64,000 nucleotides of DNA, from assembly GCF_012726265.1 (NCBI RefSeq), contig NZ_JAASAG010000003.1, positions 757,819-821,818 of the forward strand, written 5' to 3'. This document shows positions 36,582-45,087 of the stretch, piece after piece. Source of the DNA: Streptomyces sp. HNM0575 (lineage in GTDB: Bacteria; Actinomycetota; Actinomycetes; Streptomycetales; Streptomycetaceae). A model generated the notes under the pieces. It ran no database searches, had not been told where the DNA came from, and was given only the letters and a program-made list of their open reading frames with translations. The position numbers and the translations under genes are program-made. Position 1 is the stretch's first letter. The number at the start of each line of letters is the position of its first letter.

Positions 36582-37028
36582 ATGACCGAACCCCCCGCTC
36601 TGCCCGTCACGTTCCGCCCGACCCGCACGCGTGCCGTGCTGATCACTGTCGGCGTCGCCGTGTTCGCGGTGCTCACGCTCGTCGGGCTGATCCTTCCGGC
36701 CACGACTCCGGGGCAGCGGGTCAGTTTCGTGGTCACCGGGCTGCTGTTCCTGGGCGTACTGCTTCTGCTGTCGCGTCCGCATGTGACCGCCGACGAGGAG
36801 GGAGTCACCGTGGTCAATCTGACGACGCGGCGGCGCCTCGAATGGGCGGAAGTGCTGCGCGTCAATCTCCGCCAGGGCGACCCGTGGGTCGGCCTGGACC
36901 TCGCCGACGGTACGAGCCTGCCCGCCATGGGCATCCAGCCCGGGATCGCCAAGGAGCGGGCCGTCGCCGACGCGGTGGCGCTGCGTGCGCTGGCGGAGCG
37001 GTACGGCACGGGGGAGACGGTGCGCTGA
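36582..37028 (+). CDS. PH-like domain membrane protein
   Basis: A 148-residue protein with two membrane helices (about residues 20-40 and 50-67) followed by a small PH-like beta domain: VTADEEGVTVVNLTTRRRLEW, then RQGDPWVGLDLADG. Such bPH/DUF2581-type proteins are common next to hisG in Streptomyces; no biochemical role is established. ATG 36582 follows AGGAGG at good spacing, 37 bp after hisG, so cotranscription is likely. Confidence 0.8.
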   Translation: MTEPPALPVTFRPTRTRAVLITVGVAVFAVLTLVGLILPATTPGQRVSFVVTGLLFLGVLLLLSRPHVTADEEGVTVVNLTTRRRLEWAEVLRVNLRQGDPWVGLDLADGTSLPAMGIQPGIAKERAVADAVALRALAERYGTGETVR

Positions 37029-37333
37029 TGCGCTGACAGGCCCCGGCGGACCCCGACCGCGATCGCATTCGCACCGGGCGTCCCCATGCGCGCCGGGCTT
37101 CGGCATACGTACCGGCACTCCGCGGGAGCCCTCCCGGCCACACCCCGGCGCGGTGCCGTCACAGCCCGCACCGGCGGCCCCCGCGGAATCAACTCCTCCG
37201 TCGGCTGCCTCTGCCGCCCGCCGCACGGACGTGTTTACTCTGGTCGGAACGGCGCATCCGCCGCCCCGGCCCCCACCCCGATTCGCAACCGCGCCCCGCA
37301 ATCCCGCAACCCGAGGAGTGACCCCCGTCAGAG
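37029..37333. other. Non-coding gap upstream of the CNNM transporter operon
   Basis: Beyond the leader described next, the only feature I see is a short CCGTC...GACGG hairpin near 37326-37341 and a GAGGAG at 37313-37318. No conserved gene, tRNA or recognised riboswitch class is apparent. Confidence 0.4.
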
Positions 37334-37399
37334 ATGGACGGATCGTCCTGTAGTACCTGCGCTGTGTCCCCCACCCTCTTGCGGGGAGACACAGCATGA
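37334..37399 (+). CDS. Candidate 21-residue leader peptide
   Basis: ATG 37334 opens a 21-codon frame encoding a Cys/Ser/Thr-rich peptide (it contains SSCSTCAV). Its TGA overlaps the CNNM start codon as ATGA. The GAGGAG at 37313-37318 is 15 bases upstream, somewhat far for a ribosome site. The frame spans a strong hairpin that hides the downstream gene's ribosome site, so its translation could open that hairpin. This is suggested by arrangement only and may be chance. Confidence 0.35.
   Translation: MDGSSCSTCAVSPTLLRGDTA
37361..37395 (+). promoter_or_regulatory. Hairpin sequestering the CNNM ribosome-binding site
   Basis: GCTGTGTC (37361-37368) pairs with GACACAGC (37388-37395), and the following C-run pairs with GCGGGG. 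The stem therefore contains the GGGGAG ribosome site and ends at the base before ATG 37396. Such a structure should limit translation unless opened by a ligand, temperature or an upstream ribosome. Confidence 0.6.
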
Positions 37400-38886
37400 C
37401 CCTTTCGCTCGTGCTCCTCTCCGCCGCGTTCGTACTGGTCCTCGCCAACGGCTTCTTCGTCGCAGCCGAGTTCGGCCTCGTCACCGTCGAACGCCCCGAA
37501 GCCGAACGGGCCGCCGCCGAAGGCGACCGCCGGGCCCGCGCCGTCACCGCGGCGCTGCATGAACTCTCCTTCCAGCTCTCCGGCACGCAGCTCGGCATCA
37601 CCCTCACCTCCCTCGTCGTCGGCATGCTCTGCGAGCCGGCGCTCGCCCGGCTGCTGAGCGGTCCGCTGACGGCGACGGGCCTGCCCGAGGGCGCGGTGCC
37701 CGGAACCGCCGTCACCGTCGGCATGTTCGTGGCCTCCGCCGTGCAGATGGTCGTCGGCGAACTGGTGCCCAAGAACTGGGCGGTCTCGCGGCCGCTGGCC
37801 GTGGCCCGGTTCGTCGCGGGGCCGCAGCGGGTGTTCTCCGCGGCGTTCCGTCCCGTGATCAGGCTGCTCAACACGGTCGCCAACCGCATCGTCCGGGCCT
37901 TCGGCGTGCAGCCCGCTGAGGAGCTGGCCTCGGCACGCACACCCGCCGAACTCGTCTCCCTCGCACGGCACTCCGCGCGTGCGGGAGCCATCGAGGAGGA
38001 CACCGCGGACCTCTTCGTGCGGACGCTGTCCCTCGCCGGCCTGACCGCGCAGCACGTGATGACGCCCCGGGTGCGGGTCAGCGCGCTCCAGTCCGGCGCC
38101 ACCGTGGAGGACGTCGTCAACCTCACGCGCGCCACCGGCCTTTCGCGCTTCCCGGTCTGCCGTGAGCGGCTCGACGAGATCACCGGCACCGCCCACCTGA
38201 AGGACGCGCTCGCCGTTCCCGCGCAGGAGCGGCTGCGCACGCCCGTGGACGACATCACCGAACCGGCGCTGCTCGTACCGGAGACGCTGCCCGTGCAGCC
38301 GCTGCTGGAGCGGCTGCGCAGGGAGGCACCCATAGCCGTCGTCGTCGACGAGTACGGAGGCACGGCCGGCGTGGTCACCCTGGAGGACATCGTCGAGGAG
38401 CTCGTCGGCGAGGTGCGCGACGAGCACGACGGCGTCGACGTGCCCGCGCTCGCCCCCGCGGCCCCCGACCCCGAGGGCCGCCCCGCCTGGGACGCCGACG
38501 GCGGCTGCCGCGTGGACATGCTGCGCCGCATCGGACTGCACGCTCCGGACGGGCCGTACGAGACGGTGGCCGGGCTGGTCGCCGACCGCCTCGGACGGAT
38601 CCCCGCTCCCGGCGACACCGCTCATCTGCCAGGCGCTCCCGGTGAGTTCGGCTGGTCGCTGCGGGTCCGTCTCGTCGACCACCACCGCGCCGAACGGGTC
38701 CGCATCGTACGTACGGGAGAGAGCGGGCGGGCCGTCCCGCTGCCTCCGCAGGGCGCGACTCCGCAAGGGGCGTCCGTGCAGGGCGCGTCCGCGCAGGCCG
38801 TGCCCCCGGAGGGCGCGCAGGAGCCGGACGTCGCCGTGGACGCCGTCCGGATCGACGCCGTGCCCGCGGAGAGGAGTTCGCGGTGA
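37396..38886 (+). CDS. CNNM/CorC-family (hemolysin-like) transporter, first copy
   Basis: A 496-residue membrane protein: DUF21/CNNM helices (about residues 1-200, with VLANGFFVAAEFGLV and the ELVPKNWA motif), a CBS pair (about 215-330, with VMTPRVRV) and a C-terminal CorC_HlyC domain (about 365-440). CNNM/CorC proteins are linked to magnesium or cobalt efflux. The tail contains a QGASVQGASAQ repeat. ATG 37396 is immediately preceded by a hairpin covering the ribosome site and overlaps a possible leader-peptide stop. The gene overlaps the second CNNM copy by 4 bp (GTGA), so both are coupled and may act together. Confidence 0.9.
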   Translation: MTLSLVLLSAAFVLVLANGFFVAAEFGLVTVERPEAERAAAEGDRRARAVTAALHELSFQLSGTQLGITLTSLVVGMLCEPALARLLSGPLTATGLPEGAVPGTAVTVGMFVASAVQMVVGELVPKNWAVSRPLAVARFVAGPQRVFSAAFRPVIRLLNTVANRIVRAFGVQPAEELASARTPAELVSLARHSARAGAIEEDTADLFVRTLSLAGLTAQHVMTPRVRVSALQSGATVEDVVNLTRATGLSRFPVCRERLDEITGTAHLKDALAVPAQERLRTPVDDITEPALLVPETLPVQPLLERLRREAPIAVVVDEYGGTAGVVTLEDIVEELVGEVRDEHDGVDVPALAPAAPDPEGRPAWDADGGCRVDMLRRIGLHAPDGPYETVAGLVADRLGRIPAPGDTAHLPGAPGEFGWSLRVRLVDHHRAERVRIVRTGESGRAVPLPPQGATPQGASVQGASAQAVPPEGAQEPDVAVDAVRIDAVPAERSSR

Positions 38887-40127
38887 GCATCCTCCAACTC
38901 CTCTTCGCCGCACTGCTCGTGCTCGCCAACGGCTTCTTCGTCGGCGCCGAGTTCGCCCTCGTCTCGGTGCGCCGCAGCCAGGTCGAGCCGCTCGCCGCGG
39001 CCGGATCGGCCCGTGCGCGGCAGGTGCTGGCCGGCCTGGAGAGCCTGCCGCAGATGATGGCTGCCGCGCAGTTCGGCATCACGGTGTGCTCGCTGACGCT
39101 GGGCGCCGTGGCCGAACCGACCATCGCCCGGCTGCTGGAGCCGCTCTTCGACGTGGTGCGGCTGCCGGAGGCGCTGATCCATCCCGTCGGCTATGTCGTG
39201 GCACTGGCCGTCGTCGTCGCCGCCCACCTCGTCATCGGCGAGATGGTGCCGAAGAACCTGGCGATGGCGGCGCCCGAACGCACCGCCCTGTGGCTCGGCC
39301 CGGCCCTGGTGGCCTTCGCGCGGCTGTGCCGCCCGGTGACCGCCGGCCTCGGCAGCTGCTCCAGGGTCGTGCTGCGGCTCTTCCGCGTCGAGCCCAAGGA
39401 CGAGGTCGAGGCCGCCTTCACCAGCGAACAGCTCACCGGTCTCCTCGCCGACTCCCGGCAGGCCGGACTGCTGGACCACGAGGAGCACGAACGCCTCTCC
39501 GACGCCCTCGAACTCGGCACCCGCCCGCTGACGGACGTGCTCCTCACCCGCGGTTCGCTGGTGACCGTGGGCCCCGGGGTCACGCCCCGGCAGGTCGAGG
39601 AGCTGACCGTCCGCACCGGCTACTCGCGCTTCCCCATCTGCGCACCCGACGGGGCGTTCATGGGCTATCTCCACGTGAAGGACATACTCGACCTCACCGA
39701 CGACGTGACCGGGCACGACAGCGCCGTACCGCAGCACCTGTGGCGTTCCATGACGACGCTGCGCGCCGAACTGCCCCTGGACGACGCCCTCGCGGCGATG
39801 CGGAACGCCGCATCCCATCTCGCGGCGGTCGCGGACGCCTCGGGACGGGTGCTTGGCCTCGCGGCGCTGGAGGACGTACTGGAGATGCTCGTCGGCGAAG
39901 TCCACGACCCGGCGCACGAGTCGGCGGGCGCACCCCCGAAGCAGCGCGGCGGCAGCGGACCGTCCGGCGGCACGGGCCCGACGGCGGCCGGCCGGACAGG
40001 ACAAGAGGGCGAACGGCCGTCGGGGGAGGACGCCCCGGAGGGGCCCGTCAGGACAGCGGAGGCGGAGGATCGAGGCGCGGACCGTCCGGACCCCGCCCGG
40101 AGAGCACCTCACCGTACGCCTGCATGA
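38883..40127 (+). CDS. CNNM/CorC-family (hemolysin-like) transporter, second copy
   Basis: A 414-residue paralogue of the upstream gene: DUF21 helices with VLANGFFVGAEFALV and EMVPKNLA, then a CBS pair (about residues 190-345, with YSRFPIC and GYLHVKDILD). It lacks the C-terminal CorC_HlyC domain of the first copy. Instead it ends in about 65 residues of Gly/Pro/Arg-rich tail. The GTG start at 38883 overlaps the preceding stop. Its last 80 bp overlap the 3' end of the convergent AAA+ ATPase gene. Divalent-cation transport or sensing is the family's likely role. Confidence 0.9.
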   Translation: MSILQLLFAALLVLANGFFVGAEFALVSVRRSQVEPLAAAGSARARQVLAGLESLPQMMAAAQFGITVCSLTLGAVAEPTIARLLEPLFDVVRLPEALIHPVGYVVALAVVVAAHLVIGEMVPKNLAMAAPERTALWLGPALVAFARLCRPVTAGLGSCSRVVLRLFRVEPKDEVEAAFTSEQLTGLLADSRQAGLLDHEEHERLSDALELGTRPLTDVLLTRGSLVTVGPGVTPRQVEELTVRTGYSRFPICAPDGAFMGYLHVKDILDLTDDVTGHDSAVPQHLWRSMTTLRAELPLDDALAAMRNAASHLAAVADASGRVLGLAALEDVLEMLVGEVHDPAHESAGAPPKQRGGSGPSGGTGPTAAGRTGQEGERPSGEDAPEGPVRTAEAEDRGADRPDPARRAPHRTPA

Positions 40128-42165
40128 GGTCCGGCAGCCGCAGCGTGGCGAGGTCGTCCCGCGTCGGGACGCCCGGGTAGCCGGAGAGGCGCAGATCGCG
40201 GTAGGCGCAGCTCTTCTCGTAAAGCGTGCGCAGGAAGCGGCCGTTGCCCAGCTCGTCGACCCAGCCCTGGTCGACGACGTGGCCGCTGATGCTGCGCATC
40301 TCCTCCAGTGCCTCCTCGTCCCACACGTCGCCGTTCTCCGCGGCGAGCACCTCGCCGATCGCGGTCAGCTCAAGCGGCCGGTAGCTGGGGAAGTCGACGC
40401 GGGTCGTGAAGCGTGAGGACAGGCCGGGGTTGGCGGCCAGCAGGCGGTCCATGCCCTCCCGGTACCCGGCGAGGATCACCACGAGCTGGTCGCGGTTGTC
40501 CTCCGCGCGTTTCAGCAGCACCTGGAGCGCCTCGTCGCCGTACGCGTCGCCCTTGCTGTAGCCGGAGTTGGACAGCGCGTACGCCTCGTCGACGAAGAGC
40601 ACACCGCCGAGCGCCGAGTCGATCAGCTCGTTGGCCTTCACCGCCGTCTGGCCGAGGAACTCGCCCACCAGATCGGCCCGTTGGGCCTCCACGAGGTGGT
40701 CGCCGCCCAGGAGCCCCAGCGCGTAGAAGGCCCTGCCGAGGATGCGCGCCACCGTCGTCTTGCCCGTGCCGGACGGCCCGGAGAAGACGAAGTGCCGCTT
40801 CGGCGGCTGCACCGGCAGACCCTGGGCGGCACGCAGCCGGGCCATGTGAAGCTGCGCCGACAGCGCCCGCACCTGCCGCTTGACCGGCTCCAGGCCGACC
40901 ATCCGCTCCAGCTCGTCCAGGGCCTGCGCCAGCAGTACGGGGTCGGAGGGGCCCGTCAGCACACGGTCGGCGGCGGCGCTGCCGGTGTGCGGCACCATCC
41001 GGTCCCGTACGGCGTCGGAGTCGACGCGCACGGGCTCCGCCGGGTCGCCGGAGTCCTCCAGGCGCAGCGCGTCGGCGCCGGGGTCGACGTCCGGGTCGGC
41101 GTTCTCCGCGGGGTCGGGCATCACGTCGGCACCGCCGACGCCGTCCAGGCCGTCGAATCCGTCGATGCCCGCGCCCGCCCCCGACGGGGCGGCACCGGAG
41201 CCGCCTCCCGCGCCCGTGCCGGGGGAGTCGGCGGCGGAGGGCTCGGCGGCGTCCATGCCGCCCTCGTACGCTCCGTCCGGACCCTCCAGGCCGTCCTGAG
41301 CCCTGCGGCCCCCCGCGCCCGCACCCGTGTCGGTGCCGGCCAGGGTGATCGCCGTGGCCAGGTCGCCGTTGTCGCCCAGACCGTCGCCGTCGGCGATGGT
41401 GGTCAGCCTCGCGGCGGTGTCCATGAAGGCGGGGTCGATGCGGTGGACCGCGCGGTACAGCGGCAGGGCCGAGGCGCTGCGCCCGGTGCCCTCACGGGCG
41501 CGCGCCAGCCAGTAGCGAAGCTCCTTGCGCTGCGGCTGCTCGCTGCGGCAGCGCATCAGCGCGGCGGCCAGCAGCGGCTCCGCCTGCCCGTACATCTCCA
41601 GCCTCACCCGCGCCATCCCCGCGAACAGCCCCGCCTCTATGCCCAGCAGGGCGTCGTCGACGAGAGGTTCGGTGTGCGCCACGAGGCGCTCCCAGTCCTT
41701 GGCGAGATAGGCGCGGCACGCGTGCAGGAAACGCACCTGCGGATCGGTCTCCACGGGCGGGCAGTCCGCCAGCGCCCGGTCCAGCTCCGCGACATGGCGT
41801 CCGTCCAGCCAGTGCGAGGCGTGCGCCAGCAGCAGATCGCGGTCGCTCTCCAGCACCGGCTGCACCCACCAGCCCAGCCAGTACCAGGAGTTGAGGTTAC
41901 GGGCGTGACGCGAGCGCTGCTCGCCGAAGCGGCCGCGGTTGTGGTACATGCGCAGCAGGGCCGTCGCGGTGTCGGCGCGCAGCGCGTGCAGTCCGAGCCA
42001 GCCGTCGGCCATGCCGGGGTCGAGCCGTACTGCGGTGTGGAACTCCTCCTCGGCCTGGGCGTACTGGCCGATCGTGTAGGCGTCCACGCCGCGCAGCCAG
42101 GCAAGGTCGGCAGGGGTGTGCAGATGCGGGCCGCCCTGCCTGCCGTAGTCCATCACGTCCCCCAC
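40048..42165 (-). CDS. AAA+ ATPase with TPR N-terminus, EccA/CbbX-like
   Basis: A 705-residue protein. Residues about 15-270 form TPR-like helices (AWLRGVDAYTIGQYAQAEEEF). Residues about 275-430 are an Asp/Gly/Ala-rich linker. The C-terminal third is a CbbX-type AAA+ domain with FSGPSGTGKTT, Walker B VLFVDEAY and the AGYREGMDRLLAANPGL sensor region. This is the layout of EccA chaperone ATPases of type VII secretion, but with an extra long linker and no Esx or Ecc genes in view. The start may be GTG 42165 or ATG 42153; both have GGGGGA upstream. Its 3' end overlaps the CNNM gene by 80 bp. Confidence 0.85.
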   Translation of the reverse strand: MGDVMDYGRQGGPHLHTPADLAWLRGVDAYTIGQYAQAEEEFHTAVRLDPGMADGWLGLHALRADTATALLRMYHNRGRFGEQRSRHARNLNSWYWLGWWVQPVLESDRDLLLAHASHWLDGRHVAELDRALADCPPVETDPQVRFLHACRAYLAKDWERLVAHTEPLVDDALLGIEAGLFAGMARVRLEMYGQAEPLLAAALMRCRSEQPQRKELRYWLARAREGTGRSASALPLYRAVHRIDPAFMDTAARLTTIADGDGLGDNGDLATAITLAGTDTGAGAGGRRAQDGLEGPDGAYEGGMDAAEPSAADSPGTGAGGGSGAAPSGAGAGIDGFDGLDGVGGADVMPDPAENADPDVDPGADALRLEDSGDPAEPVRVDSDAVRDRMVPHTGSAAADRVLTGPSDPVLLAQALDELERMVGLEPVKRQVRALSAQLHMARLRAAQGLPVQPPKRHFVFSGPSGTGKTTVARILGRAFYALGLLGGDHLVEAQRADLVGEFLGQTAVKANELIDSALGGVLFVDEAYALSNSGYSKGDAYGDEALQVLLKRAEDNRDQLVVILAGYREGMDRLLAANPGLSSRFTTRVDFPSYRPLELTAIGEVLAAENGDVWDEEALEEMRSISGHVVDQGWVDELGNGRFLRTLYEKSCAYRDLRLSGYPGVPTRDDLATLRLPDLMQAYGEVLSGRGPDGPRLDPPPPLS

Positions 42166-42480
42166 GAAACGTCCCCCGTCATCCGCCGACGGCCCGCCCG
42201 CTCAGCCCCCGGGGCCGTGCGCCCCCGGAGCCCCGGCGCCGGGCAGCCGGATGAGGTGTGGGACGAACGTCCGTACTCCGGGCGGGAATTGAGGCTCGTT
42301 GCCCCTGGTCTGCCCGATGACCCGCGCCCCTACGCATCGTACCTGCGAGGTCGTCGCCGCCGAAGGGCGGTGGACCGGCCGCGGCAGGCGGCGCACGGCG
42401 GACACGATCCGGCAGTTGTGCGGTCACATACCGTGAACGACGCCACGGCTGGAACTCCCGGCGCGCGGACGCGGGCAGAA
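42166..42480. other. Gap without a recognised gene
   Basis: This stretch upstream of the AAA+ gene has no convincing coding frame, tRNA or repeat. It presumably holds the AAA+ promoter on the minus strand, but I could not identify clear -35/-10 boxes. Confidence 0.4.
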
Positions 42481-42518
42481 CGAAGCCCCCGATCACGGGG
42501 GAACAACCGGGGGCTTCG
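42481..42518 (-). terminator. Hairpin terminator downstream of the kinase gene
   Basis: A perfect 11-bp inverted repeat CGAAGCCCCCG / CGGGGGCTTCG with a 16-base loop. It lies about 140 bp past the stop of the minus-strand kinase gene, with a short T-containing run following on that strand. Confidence 0.65.
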
Positions 42519-42659
42519 CGTCCGCAGGCGACCTGTACAGACCGCCTGTTGGAAAAGTAATTCCTCCATGGCTCCCGGGTCAAGCGGCACCGGCGACCTG
42601 CATACGGAAGGAGTCCCGGAGAGCCCCAACGGGTCACCGAGCGTGAGGAGTTGGGACTG

Positions 42660-43337
42660 TCAGCGTCCTCCCGCAGGTCCCTTGCCCACCTCGTATCCCG
42701 GCTCTCCCTGACGCACCACGAAATTCGCGAATGAATGCGAGGAGTCCTCCGCGAAATGCATCATCTCGGCGCGGCTCCACGCGTCCCAGAATTCCGCGAG
42801 CCGAATGCCGTCCCGTCGCCGGCCTCGCCGCCACGCTTCCTCGGGCGCCATGTCCATCCACAGCAGGCAGGCCAGATACGGGCGCAGTGCGCGCCTGCCC
42901 GCCCCGACCCCCTCGACGAGGACCACGGGCGCGGGCGGCAGCGGCTTCACGGCGCCGGGACCCGAGGGGAAGCACCCGGCGTGCCAGTCGTACGGCGTGT
43001 AGCGCGCGGTGCGCCCCAGCGACAGGGGAGTGAGCACCTGCTCGAAGAGCCGGTCCGTCCAGCCGAAGAAGTCCTCGTGAGAGGCGAGATCGTCGAGATG
43101 CAGCACGGGAGCGCCGCCGAGGGCGCCGGCCAGCAGCCCGGCGAAAGTGGTCTTGCCGGAGCCCGCGTGTCCGTCCACGGCGACGAGGCGTACGGGGCCG
43201 CAGGACGGCGGCAGGGCGCGCACCAGGGCGGCGAGACCGTCGGTGCCGGGCCCGCAAGCGGAACGCTCCGATATGCGACCGGGTATGGGAAGGCCCGAAG
43301 ATGCGGAGGATCCGGGTGGGCCGTGGGACCTGGACAC
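42660..43337 (-). CDS. Uridine kinase-like P-loop kinase
   Basis: A 225-residue P-loop kinase resembling uridine kinases: Walker A GHAGSGKTTF near residue 56, HLDDLASHEDFFGW (lid/substrate region), the PYDWHAGCFPSG segment and VLVEGVGAGRRAL. It likely phosphorylates a nucleoside or similar small molecule; the substrate is not proven. The annotated GTG start gives about 30 poorly conserved residues before the kinase fold, so the true start may be internal. It is divergent from the C39 peptidase gene and followed by a strong hairpin. Confidence 0.78.
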   Translation of the reverse strand: MSRSHGPPGSSASSGLPIPGRISERSACGPGTDGLAALVRALPPSCGPVRLVAVDGHAGSGKTTFAGLLAGALGGAPVLHLDDLASHEDFFGWTDRLFEQVLTPLSLGRTARYTPYDWHAGCFPSGPGAVKPLPPAPVVLVEGVGAGRRALRPYLACLLWMDMAPEEAWRRGRRRDGIRLAEFWDAWSRAEMMHFAEDSSHSFANFVVRQGEPGYEVGKGPAGGR

Positions 43338-43508
43338 CGGGCCAGCCTACGGTTCCCCCGCCTGGCGCCCGCACCTCTCCGGCGTCAGTGGTCCACGCCA
43401 ATAATGGTGTGTGCGTCGGAGCCGGACTTCTGGCCGACCGGGCGCCGTAGCGGGGATAGTGGCACCCTGACGCGCACCTGCCGCACGGGAACCGAGGTTG
43501 AGGGATCT

Positions 43509-44894
43509 ATGGGATCGAAGTCCATGAACAGCAGACCCGCCACGCGCCGTACCGTACTGGCCGCCGCGGTCGCCACAGCCGCCGCGGCGGCAGCCTCGCC
43601 CGCCTCGGCCGCGGAGCGCGCCGGCCGCCCCGGCACGGCGCGAGCCGCTAAGCCGAAGATCTCGCTGCACAGCTGGAACACCCGCGGCGACTGGGCGTCG
43701 GGCAAGGAGGAGGGCACGCGCGCCACCGGCCGGGACCGTCCCGCCGTCGTCTTCGAGACCCCGCAGGGCACCACCCGCTACAAGGACCCGCACACCGGCG
43801 AGAGCGCCACCTGGGAGTACGCGACGTGGACGTCGCCGCTGCGCCCCGCCGGCATCGCGGCGGGGGAGATCATCACCTCGTGGAACGCGCACACCCCCAA
43901 GGGCACCTGGCTGCGCGTCGAGCTCCAGGGGCTCTACTCCGACGGCAAGAAGACGCCCTGGTACACGATGGGCGTCTGGACCTCCGGTGACGGCAAGGAC
44001 GTTCCGCGGCGCACCTCCGTCGACGACCAGAGCGACGGCAAGTCCAGCGTGTGGACCGACACCCTGTCCATCGACGAGCTCGACGGCGGACTGCGGTTCG
44101 TGGCGTACCAGGTGCGTCTGACGCTCCACCGCGCTCTGGCCAGCGGCGCCGAGCCCGCCGTGTGGCGGCTGAGCGCGATGGCTTCGGACGTTCCCGACCG
44201 CTTCGAGGTCCCCGCGTCGAAGCCCGGCCCGGGCCGCGGCATCGAGCTGGAGGTGCCGCGCTTCTCGCAGGAGATCCACAAGGGGCAGTACCCCGAGTAC
44301 GACGGCGGCGGCGAGGCGTGGTGCAGCCCGACCTCGTCGACGATGATCCTCGAGCACTGGGGCCGTACGCCGTCGAAGAAGGACCTGGAGTGGGTCGACC
44401 CGGACTTCGCCGACCCGCAGGTCTGCCACGCGGCCCGCTACACCTTCGACTACCAGTACGAGGGCTGCGGCAACTGGCCGTTCAACGCCGCCTACGCGGC
44501 CACCTACCGCGGCATGGAGTCCGTGGTCACCCGGCTCGGCAGCCTCACCGACGTGGAGCGTCTGGTCGCGGCCGGCATCCCCGTCATCACGTCGCAGTCC
44601 TTCATCGAGTCGGAGCTCGACGGCGCGGGTTACGGCACCGCCGGTCACCTGATGACCGTCATCGGCTTCACGCAGGACGGGGACGTCATCGCCAACGACC
44701 CCGCCTCGGAGGACGACGACGCGGTACGCCACGTCTACAAGCGCCGCCAGTGGGAGAACATCTGGCTGCGCACCAAGCGCAAGGACGAGGACGGCAAGGT
44801 CAAGTCCGGTACGGGCGGCGTGTGTTACCTCTTCTTCCCCCGGGACCTCTCGTCCGGCCAGCGCCGCGTGCTGCGGGACCTGGGGGTGCGCTGA
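43509..44894 (+). CDS. Secreted C39-family cysteine peptidase-like protein
   Basis: A 461-residue exported protein. The N-terminus has twin arginines (ATRRTVLAAAV), a long Ala-rich hydrophobic stretch and a SPASA cleavage region, suggesting Tat or Sec export. Residues about 60-245 form a beta-rich domain with many Trp residues. Residues about 255-420 match the C39_2 papain-like fold: Cys272 in EAWCSPTS, His in GHLMTVIGF and Asp in NDPAS. ATG 43509 follows GAGGGA. The substrate is unknown. This Streptomyces family is usually extracellular and not tied to bacteriocin export, unlike C39 domains in ABC transporters. Confidence 0.85.
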   Translation: MGSKSMNSRPATRRTVLAAAVATAAAAAASPASAAERAGRPGTARAAKPKISLHSWNTRGDWASGKEEGTRATGRDRPAVVFETPQGTTRYKDPHTGESATWEYATWTSPLRPAGIAAGEIITSWNAHTPKGTWLRVELQGLYSDGKKTPWYTMGVWTSGDGKDVPRRTSVDDQSDGKSSVWTDTLSIDELDGGLRFVAYQVRLTLHRALASGAEPAVWRLSAMASDVPDRFEVPASKPGPGRGIELEVPRFSQEIHKGQYPEYDGGGEAWCSPTSSTMILEHWGRTPSKKDLEWVDPDFADPQVCHAARYTFDYQYEGCGNWPFNAAYAATYRGMESVVTRLGSLTDVERLVAAGIPVITSQSFIESELDGAGYGTAGHLMTVIGFTQDGDVIANDPASEDDDAVRHVYKRRQWENIWLRTKRKDEDGKVKSGTGGVCYLFFPRDLSSGQRRVLRDLGVR

Positions 44895-44967
44895 GGCGGC
44901 CGTCCGGCCCGTCGAGCGTTCGGCGCGAGGCGGGGGCACCGATGACGTGACGCGCTTACGGTTTCCG

Positions 44968-45001
44968 CCCGCCGCGGTCCCTCTCAGGTGACCGCGGCGG
45001 G
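44968..45001. terminator. Bidirectional hairpin terminator
   Basis: A perfect 12-bp inverted repeat CCCGCCGCGGTC / GACCGCGGCGGG with a 10-base loop between the convergent peptidase and CCR genes. It probably insulates the polyketide cluster from its left neighbours. Confidence 0.75.
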
Positions 45002-45087
45002 CGACGACCGTGCCCCGGGCCGGCCCGCCGCGAACGTGCCGCCGGGCGGCGTGGCCGCTGCCGGGAGGCGTGGCCGGAGCGGATCCG

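Noticed and set aside
42330..42629. Small minus-strand frame containing MEELLFQQAVC after the kinase gene
   Set aside because: It lies across the hairpin terminator and its later half is low-complexity. No family is recognisable, and it is more likely non-coding 3' sequence.
42166..42659. Possible tRNA or small RNA in the gap between AAA+ and kinase genes
   Set aside because: I found no T-loop-like GTTCNANTC sequence with matching stems. The only strong structure is the 42481-42518 hairpin, which fits a terminator.
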